Both the position numbers and the translations under genes were made by a program. 64,000 nt of DNA from an uncultured Rikenellaceae bacterium (GTDB lineage: Bacteria; Bacteroidota; Bacteroidia; Bacteroidales; Rikenellaceae). The notes under the pieces were generated by a model, which searched no databases, had not been told where the DNA came from, and was given only the letters and a program-made list of their open reading frames with translations. Of this stretch, positions 38,550 through 48,253 are shown one piece after another. Each line of letters starts with the position of its first letter. Position 1 is the first letter of the stretch. The DNA lies in contig CALYBQ010000012.1 of assembly GCA_944415565.1 (NCBI GenBank), forward strand, positions 53,566 to 117,565, given 5' to 3'.

Positions 38550-40820
38550 ATGGCTGTTAACCAGAAAAACCGCAGGGACGAAGCCCTCCTATACCACTCG
38601 GAGGGAAGACCCGGTAAAATCGAAGTAGTACCGACAAAACCATACAGGACTCAGAACGACCTGTCTCTGGCATATTCGCCGGGCGTGGCGGAACCGTGTC
38701 TTGAAATCGAAAAGACCCCCGAAGACGCATACAAATACACCGCGAAAGGAAACCTCGTAGCCGTAATCTCGAACGGCACGGCGGTTTTGGGGCTCGGTAA
38801 CATAGGCGCACTTGCCGGCAAACCGGTAATGGAAGGCAAAGGTCTGTTGTTCAAAACATTCGCAGACATCGACGTATTCGACATCGAGGTAGATACGCTC
38901 GACACAGACAAATTCATCGAGACAGTTAAGAACATATCGCCCACGTTCGGAGGTATCAACCTCGAAGACATCAAGGCGCCGGAATGTTTCGAAATCGAGG
39001 AACGCCTTAAAAAGGAACTCGACATCCCGGTAATGCACGACGACCAGCACGGTACGGCTATCATCTCGGCAGCCGCGCTCATCAACGCACTCGAAATAGT
39101 AGGCAAGAAGATAGACGAAGCCAAAGTCGTAGTGAACGGTGCAGGCGCAGCCGCAGTATCGTGTGCCAAACTATACATCACGCTCGGCGTCAAACCCGAA
39201 AATATCGTGATGTGCGACAGCAAGGGCGTTATCAACACCCAAAGGCAGGACCTCAACGCATCGAAGAAAGTATTCGCCACATCGCGCGACGTATGGACGC
39301 TCGCCGACGCATTGAAGGATGCCGACGTATTCCTCGGATTGTCGGTAGCCAACATCCTGACTCAGGAGATGGTACGCAGCATGGCTAAAGACCCTATCGT
39401 GATGGCCCTCGCTAACCCGAACCCAGAAATATCCTACGACAACGCTATGGCTTCGCGCGAGGACATCATCTTCGCCACCGGCCGTTCGGACTATCCCAAC
39501 CAAGTGAACAACGTCCTCGGATTCCCCTACATCTTCCGCGGCGCGCTCGACGTGCGTGCGACCAAGATCAACGAGGAGATGAAAATTGCCGCTACACACG
39601 CGCTCGCCGAACTCGCACGCCAGCCAGTTCCCGAAATCGTATCGTCGGCATACGGCAATGCAAACCTGAGCTTCGGCAAGGAATATCTCATCCCCACCCC
39701 GCTCGACCCTCGTCTTATCGTGAATATCTCGGTAGCCGTAGCAAAGGCTGCAATCGACTCGGGAGTGGCACGCAAGACCATCGAAGATTGGGACGCATAC
39801 AGGGCAGAACTCGAAAAACGCATGGGCCGCAACGACAAGCTCATGAGGCGCATACGCACGATGGTAGAGAAAGCGCCTATCAAACGCGTGGCTTTCAGCA
39901 ACGGTGAAAATCCGAGCGTCATCAAGGCGGCAGCCGTCCTCGGTTCGGACGGAGTCGTGAAACCGGTACTCATCGGCAACTACGACAACATCTGCGAAAT
40001 CGCAGCAGACATGCACATCGACCCGTCTGTATTCGAGATAATAGACCACAAGAGCGAAACAGAAAAAGAGCGTCGCAACAAATACGCACAGGTATTCTAT
40101 GAAAAGATGAGCCGAAAAGGCGTATCGCTGAGCGACGCCACACGCCGCACAATGGAACGCCAGTGGTTTACCCTGATGAGCATGATGGCCGGCGACACCG
40201 ACGCCGCTATCATAGATTACAGCCGCCGTTACACGAAATCGCTCGAACCGATACGCGAACTCTTCAACGCTCAAGAGAAGACTCTCGGCGCAATGCACAT
40301 CGTAAGCACGCAAAACGGCCCGATGTTCTTCGCCGATACGGTTATCAACGCGAACCCGACACCGGAAGAGCTGGCTGAGATCGCAGTCCTTGCCGCTCAG
40401 GCAGTACGCCATTTCGGATACGAGCCGGTAATCGCCATGTTGTCTAACTCCAACTTCGGTACAGACACGGAAGAGGAGGCCAAGAAAGTGGCTAAAGCTG
40501 TCGAAATACTTCACAGGGACCACCCGGAACTGCTCGTAGACGGTGAAATGAAAGCCGACATAGCACTCGATCCGAAACTCAGGGAGCAATACTATCCGTT
40601 CAACAAACTGGGCGGACGCAAGGTCAACACCTTCATCTTCCCGAACCTTTCGGCCGGCAACATCTCCTATAAACTCATGGAGAGACTCGGCAGCGCCGAA
40701 ATAATCGGGCCGGTACTCCTCGGTCTCTGGCAGAACATACACCTCCAGAGCGAGAGCGCCGATATGCGCGACAGGATGAACCTCGCAATGATCGCCGCTT
40801 CGAACAGCGACCTCAAATAG
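38550..40820 (+). CDS. maeB: NADP-dependent malic enzyme fused to a phosphotransacetylase-like domain
   Basis: 756 residues in the MaeB arrangement. The malic-enzyme half (about 1-425) has [22 protein letters not shown] (metal/NADP site region) and [15 protein letters not shown] (Rossmann). The second half (about 430-756) is a PTA-like domain, here probably regulatory as in other MaeB proteins rather than catalytic. It decarboxylates malate to pyruvate, giving NADPH. The gene is alone, closed by a 17-bp stem terminator, and divergent from the HsdR-like gene. Confidence 0.93.
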   Translation: MAVNQKNRRDEALLYHSEGRPGKIEVVPTKPYRTQNDLSLAYSPGVAEPCLEIEKTPEDAYKYTAKGNLVAVISNGTAVLGLGNIGALAGKPVMEGKGLLFKTFADIDVFDIEVDTLDTDKFIETVKNISPTFGGINLEDIKAPECFEIEERLKKELDIPVMHDDQHGTAIISAAALINALEIVGKKIDEAKVVVNGAGAAAVSCAKLYITLGVKPENIVMCDSKGVINTQRQDLNASKKVFATSRDVWTLADALKDADVFLGLSVANILTQEMVRSMAKDPIVMALANPNPEISYDNAMASREDIIFATGRSDYPNQVNNVLGFPYIFRGALDVRATKINEEMKIAATHALAELARQPVPEIVSSAYGNANLSFGKEYLIPTPLDPRLIVNISVAVAKAAIDSGVARKTIEDWDAYRAELEKRMGRNDKLMRRIRTMVEKAPIKRVAFSNGENPSVIKAAAVLGSDGVVKPVLIGNYDNICEIAADMHIDPSVFEIIDHKSETEKERRNKYAQVFYEKMSRKGVSLSDATRRTMERQWFTLMSMMAGDTDAAIIDYSRRYTKSLEPIRELFNAQEKTLGAMHIVSTQNGPMFFADTVINANPTPEELAEIAVLAAQAVRHFGYEPVIAMLSNSNFGTDTEEEAKKVAKAVEILHRDHPELLVDGEMKADIALDPKLREQYYPFNKLGGRKVNTFIFPNLSAGNISYKLMERLGSAEIIGPVLLGLWQNIHLQSESADMRDRMNLAMIAASNSDLK

Positions 40821-40836
40821 CAAGATCACACACACT

Positions 40837-40882
40837 ATCATCCCGGTATTTCCGTTCGTGTAAAAGGAAATATCGGGATGAT
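40837..40882 (+). terminator. Terminator of maeB
   Basis: A 17-bp stem (40837-40853 with 40866-40882, one G-U pair) has a 12-base loop and is followed by an AT-rich tract. It begins 16 bases after the maeB stop. Confidence 0.85.
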
Positions 40883-40915
40883 TTATTATATTTAGGCCCT
40901 AAAACTTTTAAGTCT

Positions 40916-42685
40916 ATGAAAAGTCTGTCGTTATACATAGCCGCCATCATGGCCCTGACGGCCGGATACGGATGGGGACAAGAGACAAATACCGACACTC
41001 AATGGCCGGCAGAGCCTTGGCTATCGCCAACTCCGGTAGAACTGGGGCGCGAATTGCCTCGCACGCAAACCATATGTTACAACAGCGAAGCGGATGCCAT
41101 AGCTCGAAGCCACGAAGCCTCGGCATACCTGCAACCACTCGCCGAGAACTGGAAAACAGCGGCAGAAGGTTCGGCAACTGTTTACAGCCACTCGTTCAAG
41201 GTTCCATTCGCGTGGATCGACAGGGAGTTCTACCTGTACATCGGAGCGGCCAACGCACCCTACGAGATATTCGTGAACGGCCAGCGCATAGGCTATAACC
41301 AGACCTACTCCACGCCTGCCGAATTCAACATCTCGAAGGCATCGCAAGAGGGAGTGAACACCGTAGAGATAAAGCTTCAGCCGAGGGCCGCATCGGACAT
41401 TCTCGACGATCGGTCCGAAAACTTCAAGCCGCAACTTACCGGCGAGACGTATATACTCGCCCAGCCGAGGGTACGGGTACGGGATTACGTGACGAGGACA
41501 ACCATCGAAGGCAACGATGCCGTGATAGAGCTCGGCGTACTACTGAAGAGCAACATGCTCAATCCCAAAACCCTGACCGTACACTACGCATTCATCTCCC
41601 CCGCCGGCGAGGTTATCACGTCTGGCAGGCGCGACAGGGAGATCGACATGCGCCGCGAAGACACGGTGCGTTTTATCGTCAACGTCCCGAATGCCAAATT
41701 ATGGAGTCCGGAGCAACCCGACCTCTACACGCTGCTGGTCAAAACACAGCACGAAGGACGTTATTGGGAATATATAACGTATAAAGTGGGCATCCGCACC
41801 GTAGAGGTCAGCAAAGGAGAACTGCTCATAAACGGGCAAACGTTCCCGTTCCGTTTCGCAGACAACCTGACCCTGAACAACCACAAACCCGACTCGAAAG
41901 AAGGTACAGCCGCTTGGATTTCGGAGATGAAATCGAGAGGCATCAATACCATACAGGCATACAGGCCGTTACCCGACTGGTTCTACTCCCTATGCGACGA
42001 GAAGGGGCTGTTTATCGTCCCGCAAACCGGTATCAACACTTCTTCGAGCGGAGACTCCCGGCAAGTCGGCGGAAACCCGGCAAACGACCCGGCGTGGGAA
42101 GCGTCGTACAAAGACCGCATGGAGAGCATGATGTATACGTCATGGCATCACCCGTCAGTCATCGGGTTCTCCCTGTCCGCGGGCGTTTCCAACGGCTATA
42201 ACCTCTACGAAAGTTACCTCGCGGCCAAAGAGATCACCGCCGAGGCCGGAGATCGAAGGCCTGTGATATACACCACGGCCGCCGGCGAATGGAACACCGA
42301 TGCCGTCGTTCCGCAAGTGGTGTCGTCCAATGCGAAGGCCGTTGACGGCCGCGTCATCCTCGAAGAGTCGCAGACTTCGGCCGAAACGGTTACGTTCGCG
42401 GCGAAAGATCCGTCCAAAGGAGTGTTTACTACGACGAGCAATATGTCGTTCAGGACGACAGACGCCATCGTGTCGTACACCGTGGTCCAAGGCGCAAAAC
42501 GCAAGGTTGCACGCGGAACTGTAGAGGTAAGGCTCGTCCCCGGCGTCTCAACCGAGATAAACATCCCATACGGAAAAGCCAAACCGGGCAAAGGTGCATT
42601 AACCGTAAAATTAAGCACAAATATTCCTGCATACGGGCCGAATCCCGCTATTGTGGCAAGCAAAGATATAGGTGTGAACTTTTAA
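40916..42685 (+). CDS. Secreted GH2-fold protein lacking the usual catalytic acid (pseudoenzyme candidate)
   Basis: 589 residues with a signal peptide (MKSLSLYIAAIMALTAGYGW, cleavage near GQ). The layout follows GH2: a sugar-binding jelly roll (about 60-185), an immunoglobulin-like domain ending WSPEQPDLYTLLVKT, then a TIM-barrel part starting LLINGQTFPFRFADNLTLNN. In GH2 enzymes the block HHPSVIxWSLGNE carries the acid/base Glu; here it reads HHPSVIGFSLSAGVSNGYN (about residues 409-427), so NE is replaced by AG. I also do not see a clear nucleophile EYG-type motif later. Length is short for GH2. It could bind a glycan without cleaving it. It follows the maeB terminator by 33 bases and ends at a bidirectional terminator. 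Confidence 0.72.
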   Translation: MKSLSLYIAAIMALTAGYGWGQETNTDTQWPAEPWLSPTPVELGRELPRTQTICYNSEADAIARSHEASAYLQPLAENWKTAAEGSATVYSHSFKVPFAWIDREFYLYIGAANAPYEIFVNGQRIGYNQTYSTPAEFNISKASQEGVNTVEIKLQPRAASDILDDRSENFKPQLTGETYILAQPRVRVRDYVTRTTIEGNDAVIELGVLLKSNMLNPKTLTVHYAFISPAGEVITSGRRDREIDMRREDTVRFIVNVPNAKLWSPEQPDLYTLLVKTQHEGRYWEYITYKVGIRTVEVSKGELLINGQTFPFRFADNLTLNNHKPDSKEGTAAWISEMKSRGINTIQAYRPLPDWFYSLCDEKGLFIVPQTGINTSSSGDSRQVGGNPANDPAWEASYKDRMESMMYTSWHHPSVIGFSLSAGVSNGYNLYESYLAAKEITAEAGDRRPVIYTTAAGEWNTDAVVPQVVSSNAKAVDGRVILEESQTSAETVTFAAKDPSKGVFTTTSNMSFRTTDAIVSYTVVQGAKRKVARGTVEVRLVPGVSTEINIPYGKAKPGKGALTVKLSTNIPAYGPNPAIVASKDIGVNF

Positions 42686-42720
42686 GCCTCAAAGGTGGAC
42701 ATCATTCTTGATAAAAAACA

Positions 42721-42758
42721 AAAAATAAAGGCGGTCGTTTTTGACCGCCTTTATTTTT
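42721..42758. terminator. Bidirectional terminator between the GH2-like gene and slyD
   Basis: A perfect 16-bp stem (42721-42736 with 42743-42758) has the loop GTTTTT. A- and T-runs at the arm ends serve both converging genes. Confidence 0.92.
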
Positions 42759-42778
42759 TGTACACGCGTAAATTCTTA

Positions 42779-43333
42779 TTAGTGGCAACCGCATCCGCAA
42801 GACGAAGACTCGTCGTCGCAATTGCCGTCGCAGCCACAGCTGCATCCGCCGCCGGCCATCATGCCGCCCATCATATCGGCATCGGTAGCCTCGCGAACGT
42901 CTACGATCTCACCGCTGAAATCGAGAGTTTTGCCTGCCATCGGGTGGTTGAAGTCCATCTTAACCGACTCATCGTCCACTTCCTTAACAGTACCCACGAG
43001 ATGCTGTCCGTCGGCGGTACTCATCGGAACCTGATTGCCTATTTCGAGCAATCCGTCCTCGATAGCCCCGTCGATCATGAACACGTCCTTAGGAAGGTCC
43101 ACGATAGCATCTGCCACAGATTCGCCATAGCCCTCGGCCGGCGTGAGGGTGAACTCGAACTTATCGCCCTTACCCAGACCTTTGATATTATCTTCGAACT
43201 TCGGCAACAGATAACCCGCTCCGAATACGAATTCCAGCGGATTGCTCGCCGACGCACTATCGACAACGTCTCCACCAACCCTAAGCGTATAGCTTAACGA
43301 CACAAATGTTTTTTCTCCAATTTTCATTTCCAT
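42779..43333 (-). CDS. slyD: SlyD-type FKBP peptidyl-prolyl isomerase with a Cys-rich tail
   Basis: 184 residues. The FKBP domain starts KTFVSLSYTLRVGGDVVDSA and the inserted chaperone flap (about 70-120) is followed by GKTLDFSGEIVDVREAT. SlyD catalyses proline isomerisation, chaperones folding and supplies nickel or other metals. The C-terminal tail (about 160-184) is GGGCSCGCDGNCDDESSSCG, then CGCH: seven Cys and a single His, unlike the His-rich tail of E. coli SlyD. The start could be two codons later (43327). It is isolated, bounded downstream by the terminator at 42721. Confidence 0.9.
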   Translation of the reverse strand: MEMKIGEKTFVSLSYTLRVGGDVVDSASASNPLEFVFGAGYLLPKFEDNIKGLGKGDKFEFTLTPAEGYGESVADAIVDLPKDVFMIDGAIEDGLLEIGNQVPMSTADGQHLVGTVKEVDDESVKMDFNHPMAGKTLDFSGEIVDVREATDADMMGGMMAGGGCSCGCDGNCDDESSSCGCGCH

Positions 43334-43467
43334 TTCGATTTATTAATAAAATTTATTTTATGGCTCATAGTTTTAAAAAAACAACATGAAATTTCGCCAC
43401 TATTACTGAAAATACACAGCATCTCTCAACACTTTAATACAACAACACACCATCCACAGCACAGATA

Positions 43468-46326
43468 CTACATATTTTCATCCAACCCGTCGCTCGTTGC
43501 GACAAGATTTCGGTCACCATATCCAGCATCTATCCTGCTGACATAAGGGAAAAACTTATTTTCAGCCACCCATTTAGCCGGGAATACAGCCTCATTGCGA
43601 GTATAAGGATGCGTCCACTCTCCGGCCAGCTCGACAGCCGTATGCGGGGCATTGACAACAACGTTATCCTTTTGCATGCCTTCGGACGGCAACTTCTCGC
43701 ACTCCCGCTTAATACTCACCATAGCCTCTACAAACCGATCCATCTCCGCTTTCGACTCGCTTTCCGTCGGCTCGACCATAAAAGTGTCGTGCACAGGGAA
43801 CGACAGCGTCGGCGCATGGAAACCATAATCCATAAGCCTGCGAGCCACATCGCCCGCATCCACACCGTAGTCCTTGCGGAAATTCTGCAAATCGAGTATA
43901 AACTCGTGCCCGACCCGTCCGGTCTCGCCCGTAAAGAACGTTCGGAACTCACCCTCCAACGCCTTGGACATATAATTGGCGTTCACTATCGCCATCTCCG
44001 TAGCACGCCTCAACCCTTTCTCTCCCAGCATCTTTATATAGCCGTATGTTATAGGGAGCAACATCGCGCTACCGTAAGGAGCCGATGCGACCGCAGTAAT
44101 ACCGTCCGCCCCGCCTGTCTCCAGAACCAAGGCATGAGACGGCAGGAACGGCACAAGGTGCTTCGCCACGCATATAGGACCTACTCCGGGTCCGCCGCCG
44201 CCGTGAGGCATCGCGAATGTCTTATGTAGATTCAGATGGCAGACATCGGCCCCGACATATCCGGGACTCGTCAACCCCACCTGTGCGTTCATGTTCGCCC
44301 CGTCCATATACACCTGACCTCCGGCATCATGGACTATATCTATTATATCGTGTATCCTACTCTCGAAAACCCCGTGCGTCGATGGGTAAGTCACCATAAG
44401 TGCCGCAAGCTCGCTGCTGTACTGCTCCGCTTTAGCTTCGAGGTCGGCCACGTCTATATTACCCAGCCCGTCACACTCGACCGTCACGATCTTCATACCC
44501 GCCATGACCGCAGAAGCCGGATTCGTACCATGTGCCGAAGCCGGAATCAGCACCACATTGCGGTAACCCTGTCCCCTACTCTGATGGAACGCACGAATCA
44601 CCATCATGCCCGCGTATTCTCCGGCAGCACCGGAGTTAGGCTGCAACGATGTCGCCGAGAAACCCGTTATGGCAGCCAAATCCTTCTCCAACTCAGAAAT
44701 GAGTTCGAGATAACCAGCCGCCTGCGAACGCGGTGCGAACGGGTGCATATTCGTGAACCCGGAAAGGCTCAACGGACGCATCGTTGCGGCGGAATTGAGC
44801 TTCATGGTACAAGAACCGAGCGGAATCATACTGCTTGCCAACGATATATCGCGTCGCTCCAACTTCTTTATATACCGCATCATATCGGTCTCGCTCCGAT
44901 ACATATTGAACACCTTCGAGTCCAGTATAGGCGAAGTTCGGTGCAAGTTCTCCGGCAATGCCATTCCGGCATCTGGAATATTCTTGGGCATCTTTCTACC
45001 GGCCGCCTCGGCGAAAATAGCTATAACAGTAGCCATATCCTCCTCTGTCGTCAACTCGTCGAAGCTCATTCGCACACGATTCTCGCCCGGATAGTAGAAA
45101 TTCACCCCTGCCTCGAGTGCTATATCCTGCACAACGGCAGTTTCGGCATCGAACTCGACCGTATCGAAAAACGCTCCGTCCGAAGTCCTCTTATAACCTA
45201 TAGCTTCGAGAGCCTTCGCCACCCGTACTGCACACAAATGTATATGTTCGGCAATAGCCCGCACACCCTCCGGACCGTTGTAAACGGCATAAAAGCCGGC
45301 CATAGAGGCCATCAACGCGGAGGCGGTACAGATATTAGACGTAGCACGCTCTCGCTTTATGTGCTGCTCCCTCGTCTGAAGCGCCATTCGAAGCGCTTTG
45401 TTGCCGAGTCTGTCAACCGACACCCCTATTATGCGTCCCGGCATGTTGCGTTTGAAAGCATTCCTCGTAGCCATATATCCAGCATGAGGACCGCCGAATC
45501 CCATCGGCAACCCGAAACGCTGCACACTGCCCACCGCTATATCCGCACCCCACTCGCCCGGAGCCTTCAGCAACGCCAAAGCCATAATATCGGCCACAGC
45601 CGTAACCAATGCTCCCTTTTCGTGGGCGGCCGCCGTAAAAACGGCATAATCCCGGACATCTCCGTTAGCTGCCGGATATTGTACCAACACCCCGAACTCC
45701 CGTCCGCTGAATTCGTATGACGCGTAATCGTCACACACTATCTCGATCCCGACAGGTTCGCTGCGCGTCAACAGAACGTCGAGCGTCTGCGGGAAAATAT
45801 TCTCGTCCACGAACAACACGTTGCGCCCACCGGCCACGGCTTCACGGCTCCTGAGCGCATACATCATAAGCATCGCCTCTGCCGCAGCCGTACCCTCGTC
45901 AAGCAACGAACAATTGGCTATTTCGAGCCCAGTAAGCGAGACGACCATGGTTTGGAAATTGAGCAACGCTTCGAGGCGTCCCTGCGATATTTCGGCCTGA
46001 TACGGCGTATAAGAAGTATACCACGCAGGATTTTCGAACACATTACGCGCGATGACGGCGGGAGTAGCCGAAGGATAGTAACCCATGCCTATGAACGAAC
46101 GGAACTGTTCGTTCTTTGCCGCGAGATTCTCGATATGCACAGCAAACTCCTGCTCGCTCATTCCTTCTGCAGGAAGATCGATGGCCTTACGCAAACGGAT
46201 AGACTTCGGAATGACCTGAGAGATCAACTCTTCGATGGTCTCCACGCCTATCACTTCGAGCATTTCGGAAAGTTCCTGTCGGTTGCTGACACCGACTTCC
46301 CTGTCGGCAAAATTACAAACTGGCAT
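43468..46326 (-). CDS. gcvP: Glycine dehydrogenase (decarboxylating), single-chain P-protein
   Basis: A 952-residue fused P-protein of the glycine cleavage system. The C-terminal half carries the PLP lysine, near residue 703, in NLHKTFAMPHGGGGPG; the N-terminal half is the inactive structural copy. Conserved SLGSCTMKLNS and GYYPSATPAVIARNV are present. It decarboxylates glycine and passes the aminomethyl group to the H-protein. No gcvT, gcvH or lpd is in the window, so the system is split. It has its own promoter. Confidence 0.96.
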   Translation of the reverse strand: MPVCNFADREVGVSNRQELSEMLEVIGVETIEELISQVIPKSIRLRKAIDLPAEGMSEQEFAVHIENLAAKNEQFRSFIGMGYYPSATPAVIARNVFENPAWYTSYTPYQAEISQGRLEALLNFQTMVVSLTGLEIANCSLLDEGTAAAEAMLMMYALRSREAVAGGRNVLFVDENIFPQTLDVLLTRSEPVGIEIVCDDYASYEFSGREFGVLVQYPAANGDVRDYAVFTAAAHEKGALVTAVADIMALALLKAPGEWGADIAVGSVQRFGLPMGFGGPHAGYMATRNAFKRNMPGRIIGVSVDRLGNKALRMALQTREQHIKRERATSNICTASALMASMAGFYAVYNGPEGVRAIAEHIHLCAVRVAKALEAIGYKRTSDGAFFDTVEFDAETAVVQDIALEAGVNFYYPGENRVRMSFDELTTEEDMATVIAIFAEAAGRKMPKNIPDAGMALPENLHRTSPILDSKVFNMYRSETDMMRYIKKLERRDISLASSMIPLGSCTMKLNSAATMRPLSLSGFTNMHPFAPRSQAAGYLELISELEKDLAAITGFSATSLQPNSGAAGEYAGMMVIRAFHQSRGQGYRNVVLIPASAHGTNPASAVMAGMKIVTVECDGLGNIDVADLEAKAEQYSSELAALMVTYPSTHGVFESRIHDIIDIVHDAGGQVYMDGANMNAQVGLTSPGYVGADVCHLNLHKTFAMPHGGGGPGVGPICVAKHLVPFLPSHALVLETGGADGITAVASAPYGSAMLLPITYGYIKMLGEKGLRRATEMAIVNANYMSKALEGEFRTFFTGETGRVGHEFILDLQNFRKDYGVDAGDVARRLMDYGFHAPTLSFPVHDTFMVEPTESESKAEMDRFVEAMVSIKRECEKLPSEGMQKDNVVVNAPHTAVELAGEWTHPYTRNEAVFPAKWVAENKFFPYVSRIDAGYGDRNLVATSDGLDENM

Positions 46327-46354
46327 TGCGGCAACGGTTTATGAAATACGAAAA

Positions 46355-46385
46355 CAAAGGTATCTATATTTTATGCCGCCGCCAA
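46355..46385 (-). promoter_or_regulatory. Promoter of gcvP
   Basis: Minus strand: TTG (46383-46385), 20 bases, then TACCTTTG (46355-46362). It leaves a short leader of about 25 bases before the ATG at 46326. I see no glycine riboswitch. Confidence 0.6.
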
Positions 46386-46482
46386 CCCCGGCAACGATAA
46401 GTTATCAATAATCAGGCTGTCTTTATGAACACTTACGGCCGCACGGCCACTACGAAAACCGGCCCCGACACAATGCAGAAGA

Positions 46483-48141
46483 TCAGCGTACTCCCAACAG
46501 CAGTTTAGCCTGCTCCAGAGCGGCAGTCGTAATATCGGACCCGCTTATCATCTTCGCTATCTCGCCAACCCTCTCGTCGTCGCTCAACTTGCGGATCGAG
46601 GTACTCGTCTTACCGTTCACGGTCTCCTTATATACGAGGAAGTGCGTGCCTCCTTTCGATGCCACCTGCGGCAGGTGGGTGATATTCACGACCTGCATAC
46701 TGTGCCCCAACTCCTCGATTATACGTCCCATGGCATCGGCTATGCGTCCCGACACTCCGGTGTCTATCTCATCGAAAATGATGGTCGGAAGGCTGGAACT
46801 CCTCGCCACAAGCGATTTGAGCGCCAGCATTACACGCGAAATCTCACCGCCCGAAGCGATCTTCTCGACCGGAGCGAGAGCCATCCCCTTATTGGACGAG
46901 AACAGGAAACGTATCTCGTCCGCACCACTCCTCTTCAAAGAACCGGACGACGACACATCTACGACAAACGTACTCGACGGCATTCCAAGTTCGTCCAACA
47001 TACTCTCGACATACGAAGAGATGGACTTTCCTGCCTTTTTGCGGCCGGCAGTTATCTTCTCCGCAAGCTTGCACGCCCGTGAAGAACATTCATTTATACG
47101 GTGCTCCATAGCCGACATCGCCTCATCGCATCCCGCTATTGCAGCCAACTGTTCCGCGTATTTCCTGTGCAACTCTATCAACTCCTCCACGCTCCCGACC
47201 TTATGTTTCTGCTGGAGCGAATAGATCATATCAAGACGATCCGACACGCGTTCCAACTCTCCCGGTTCCGACTCCACACGCTCGGCTTCCGCCGACACCT
47301 CGGCTTCTATATCTTTCAGTTCGACAAGCGACGTGCGTACACGGTCCAACAACTCCCCGGCCCGAGGGAAGTACCCAGCAATACTACCGATCTCCCTCTC
47401 CACAGCCTTCAACCTCACCAACACCCCATTCTCATCATCCGCAAGCAACGACTCAGATCCACCGAGTGCCGCCTGTATATCCTGAGCGTGAGCCAACTCG
47501 GCCTGCCTCGCCTCCAGGTCCGCCTGTTCGCCCTCCGCAAGTTTAGCATCGTCAAGCTGCCGTACCTGAAACTCCAGCCACTCCTCATCCTGCCGACTGC
47601 GCTCTGCCTCCTCCTTCATAGCGAGGTATTCGCGCTCGACACGGCGCAACTCGTCATATACTTGTGCGTACTCTGCCAACAGCGGCCTATGCGCGGCGAC
47701 GCTATCCACCATACCGGTACGGAAACCGTCTTCTGCTATCAGCAAGCTTTGATGTTGCGAATGTATATCTATAAGATGTGCGCCGAACTCTCGCAGCATA
47801 GTCACCTGCACCGGCAGGTCGTTGATATAGCACCGGCTTTTCCCTCCGGGCGACATGACTCGGCGCACAATAGTCGTCGGATCGTAATCCAGATCATGCT
47901 CGGAAAAGAAATCCTCAAGATCGTAACGACCTATCTCGAACTCCCCCTCGATTATGCAATTATGCTGTGCATCCTTCATCACACTGCTGTCACTACGGTT
48001 TCCGAGCAGCAACCCCAATGCTCCGAGCAGGATAGACTTACCGGCCCCTGTCTCGCCCGTGATAATATTCAAGCCGTCGCCCAACTCCAGTTCAAGTCGG
48101 TCGATAAGCGCATAATTCTCAACGTGAAGTTTTTTGAGCAT
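46483..48141 (-). CDS. recN: DNA repair protein RecN (SMC-like ATPase)
   Basis: 552 residues. Walker A is ITGETGAGKSILLGALG near the N-terminus, the conserved IDIHSQHQSLL follows, a coiled-coil middle (about 170-350) separates the two ATPase halves, the ABC signature is ASGGEISRVMLAL, and Walker B is TIIFDEIDTGVSG. It acts in recombinational repair of double-strand breaks, bringing ends together. It is the last gene of bamD-rpoZ-coaBC-recN; the gap to coaBC is 112 bases with no gene inside. Confidence 0.95.
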   Translation of the reverse strand: MLKKLHVENYALIDRLELELGDGLNIITGETGAGKSILLGALGLLLGNRSDSSVMKDAQHNCIIEGEFEIGRYDLEDFFSEHDLDYDPTTIVRRVMSPGGKSRCYINDLPVQVTMLREFGAHLIDIHSQHQSLLIAEDGFRTGMVDSVAAHRPLLAEYAQVYDELRRVEREYLAMKEEAERSRQDEEWLEFQVRQLDDAKLAEGEQADLEARQAELAHAQDIQAALGGSESLLADDENGVLVRLKAVEREIGSIAGYFPRAGELLDRVRTSLVELKDIEAEVSAEAERVESEPGELERVSDRLDMIYSLQQKHKVGSVEELIELHRKYAEQLAAIAGCDEAMSAMEHRINECSSRACKLAEKITAGRKKAGKSISSYVESMLDELGMPSSTFVVDVSSSGSLKRSGADEIRFLFSSNKGMALAPVEKIASGGEISRVMLALKSLVARSSSLPTIIFDEIDTGVSGRIADAMGRIIEELGHSMQVVNITHLPQVASKGGTHFLVYKETVNGKTSTSIRKLSDDERVGEIAKMISGSDITTAALEQAKLLLGVR

Positions 48142-48253
48142 GAATACACATATTGAAAATCAGGAAAGCACGACATGGCCCGCCAAGACCATTATGGCAC
48201 ATTCCACATCATACAAAGATAGTCAGAAAAGAGATATTCGGAACGCGGCCGAA

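Noticed and set aside
39171..40841. 556-codon minus-strand frame opposite maeB
   Set aside because: Shadow of maeB; Val/Tyr/Cys-rich translation without domain structure.
44236..45720. 494-codon plus-strand frame opposite gcvP
   Set aside because: Shadow of gcvP, no motif.
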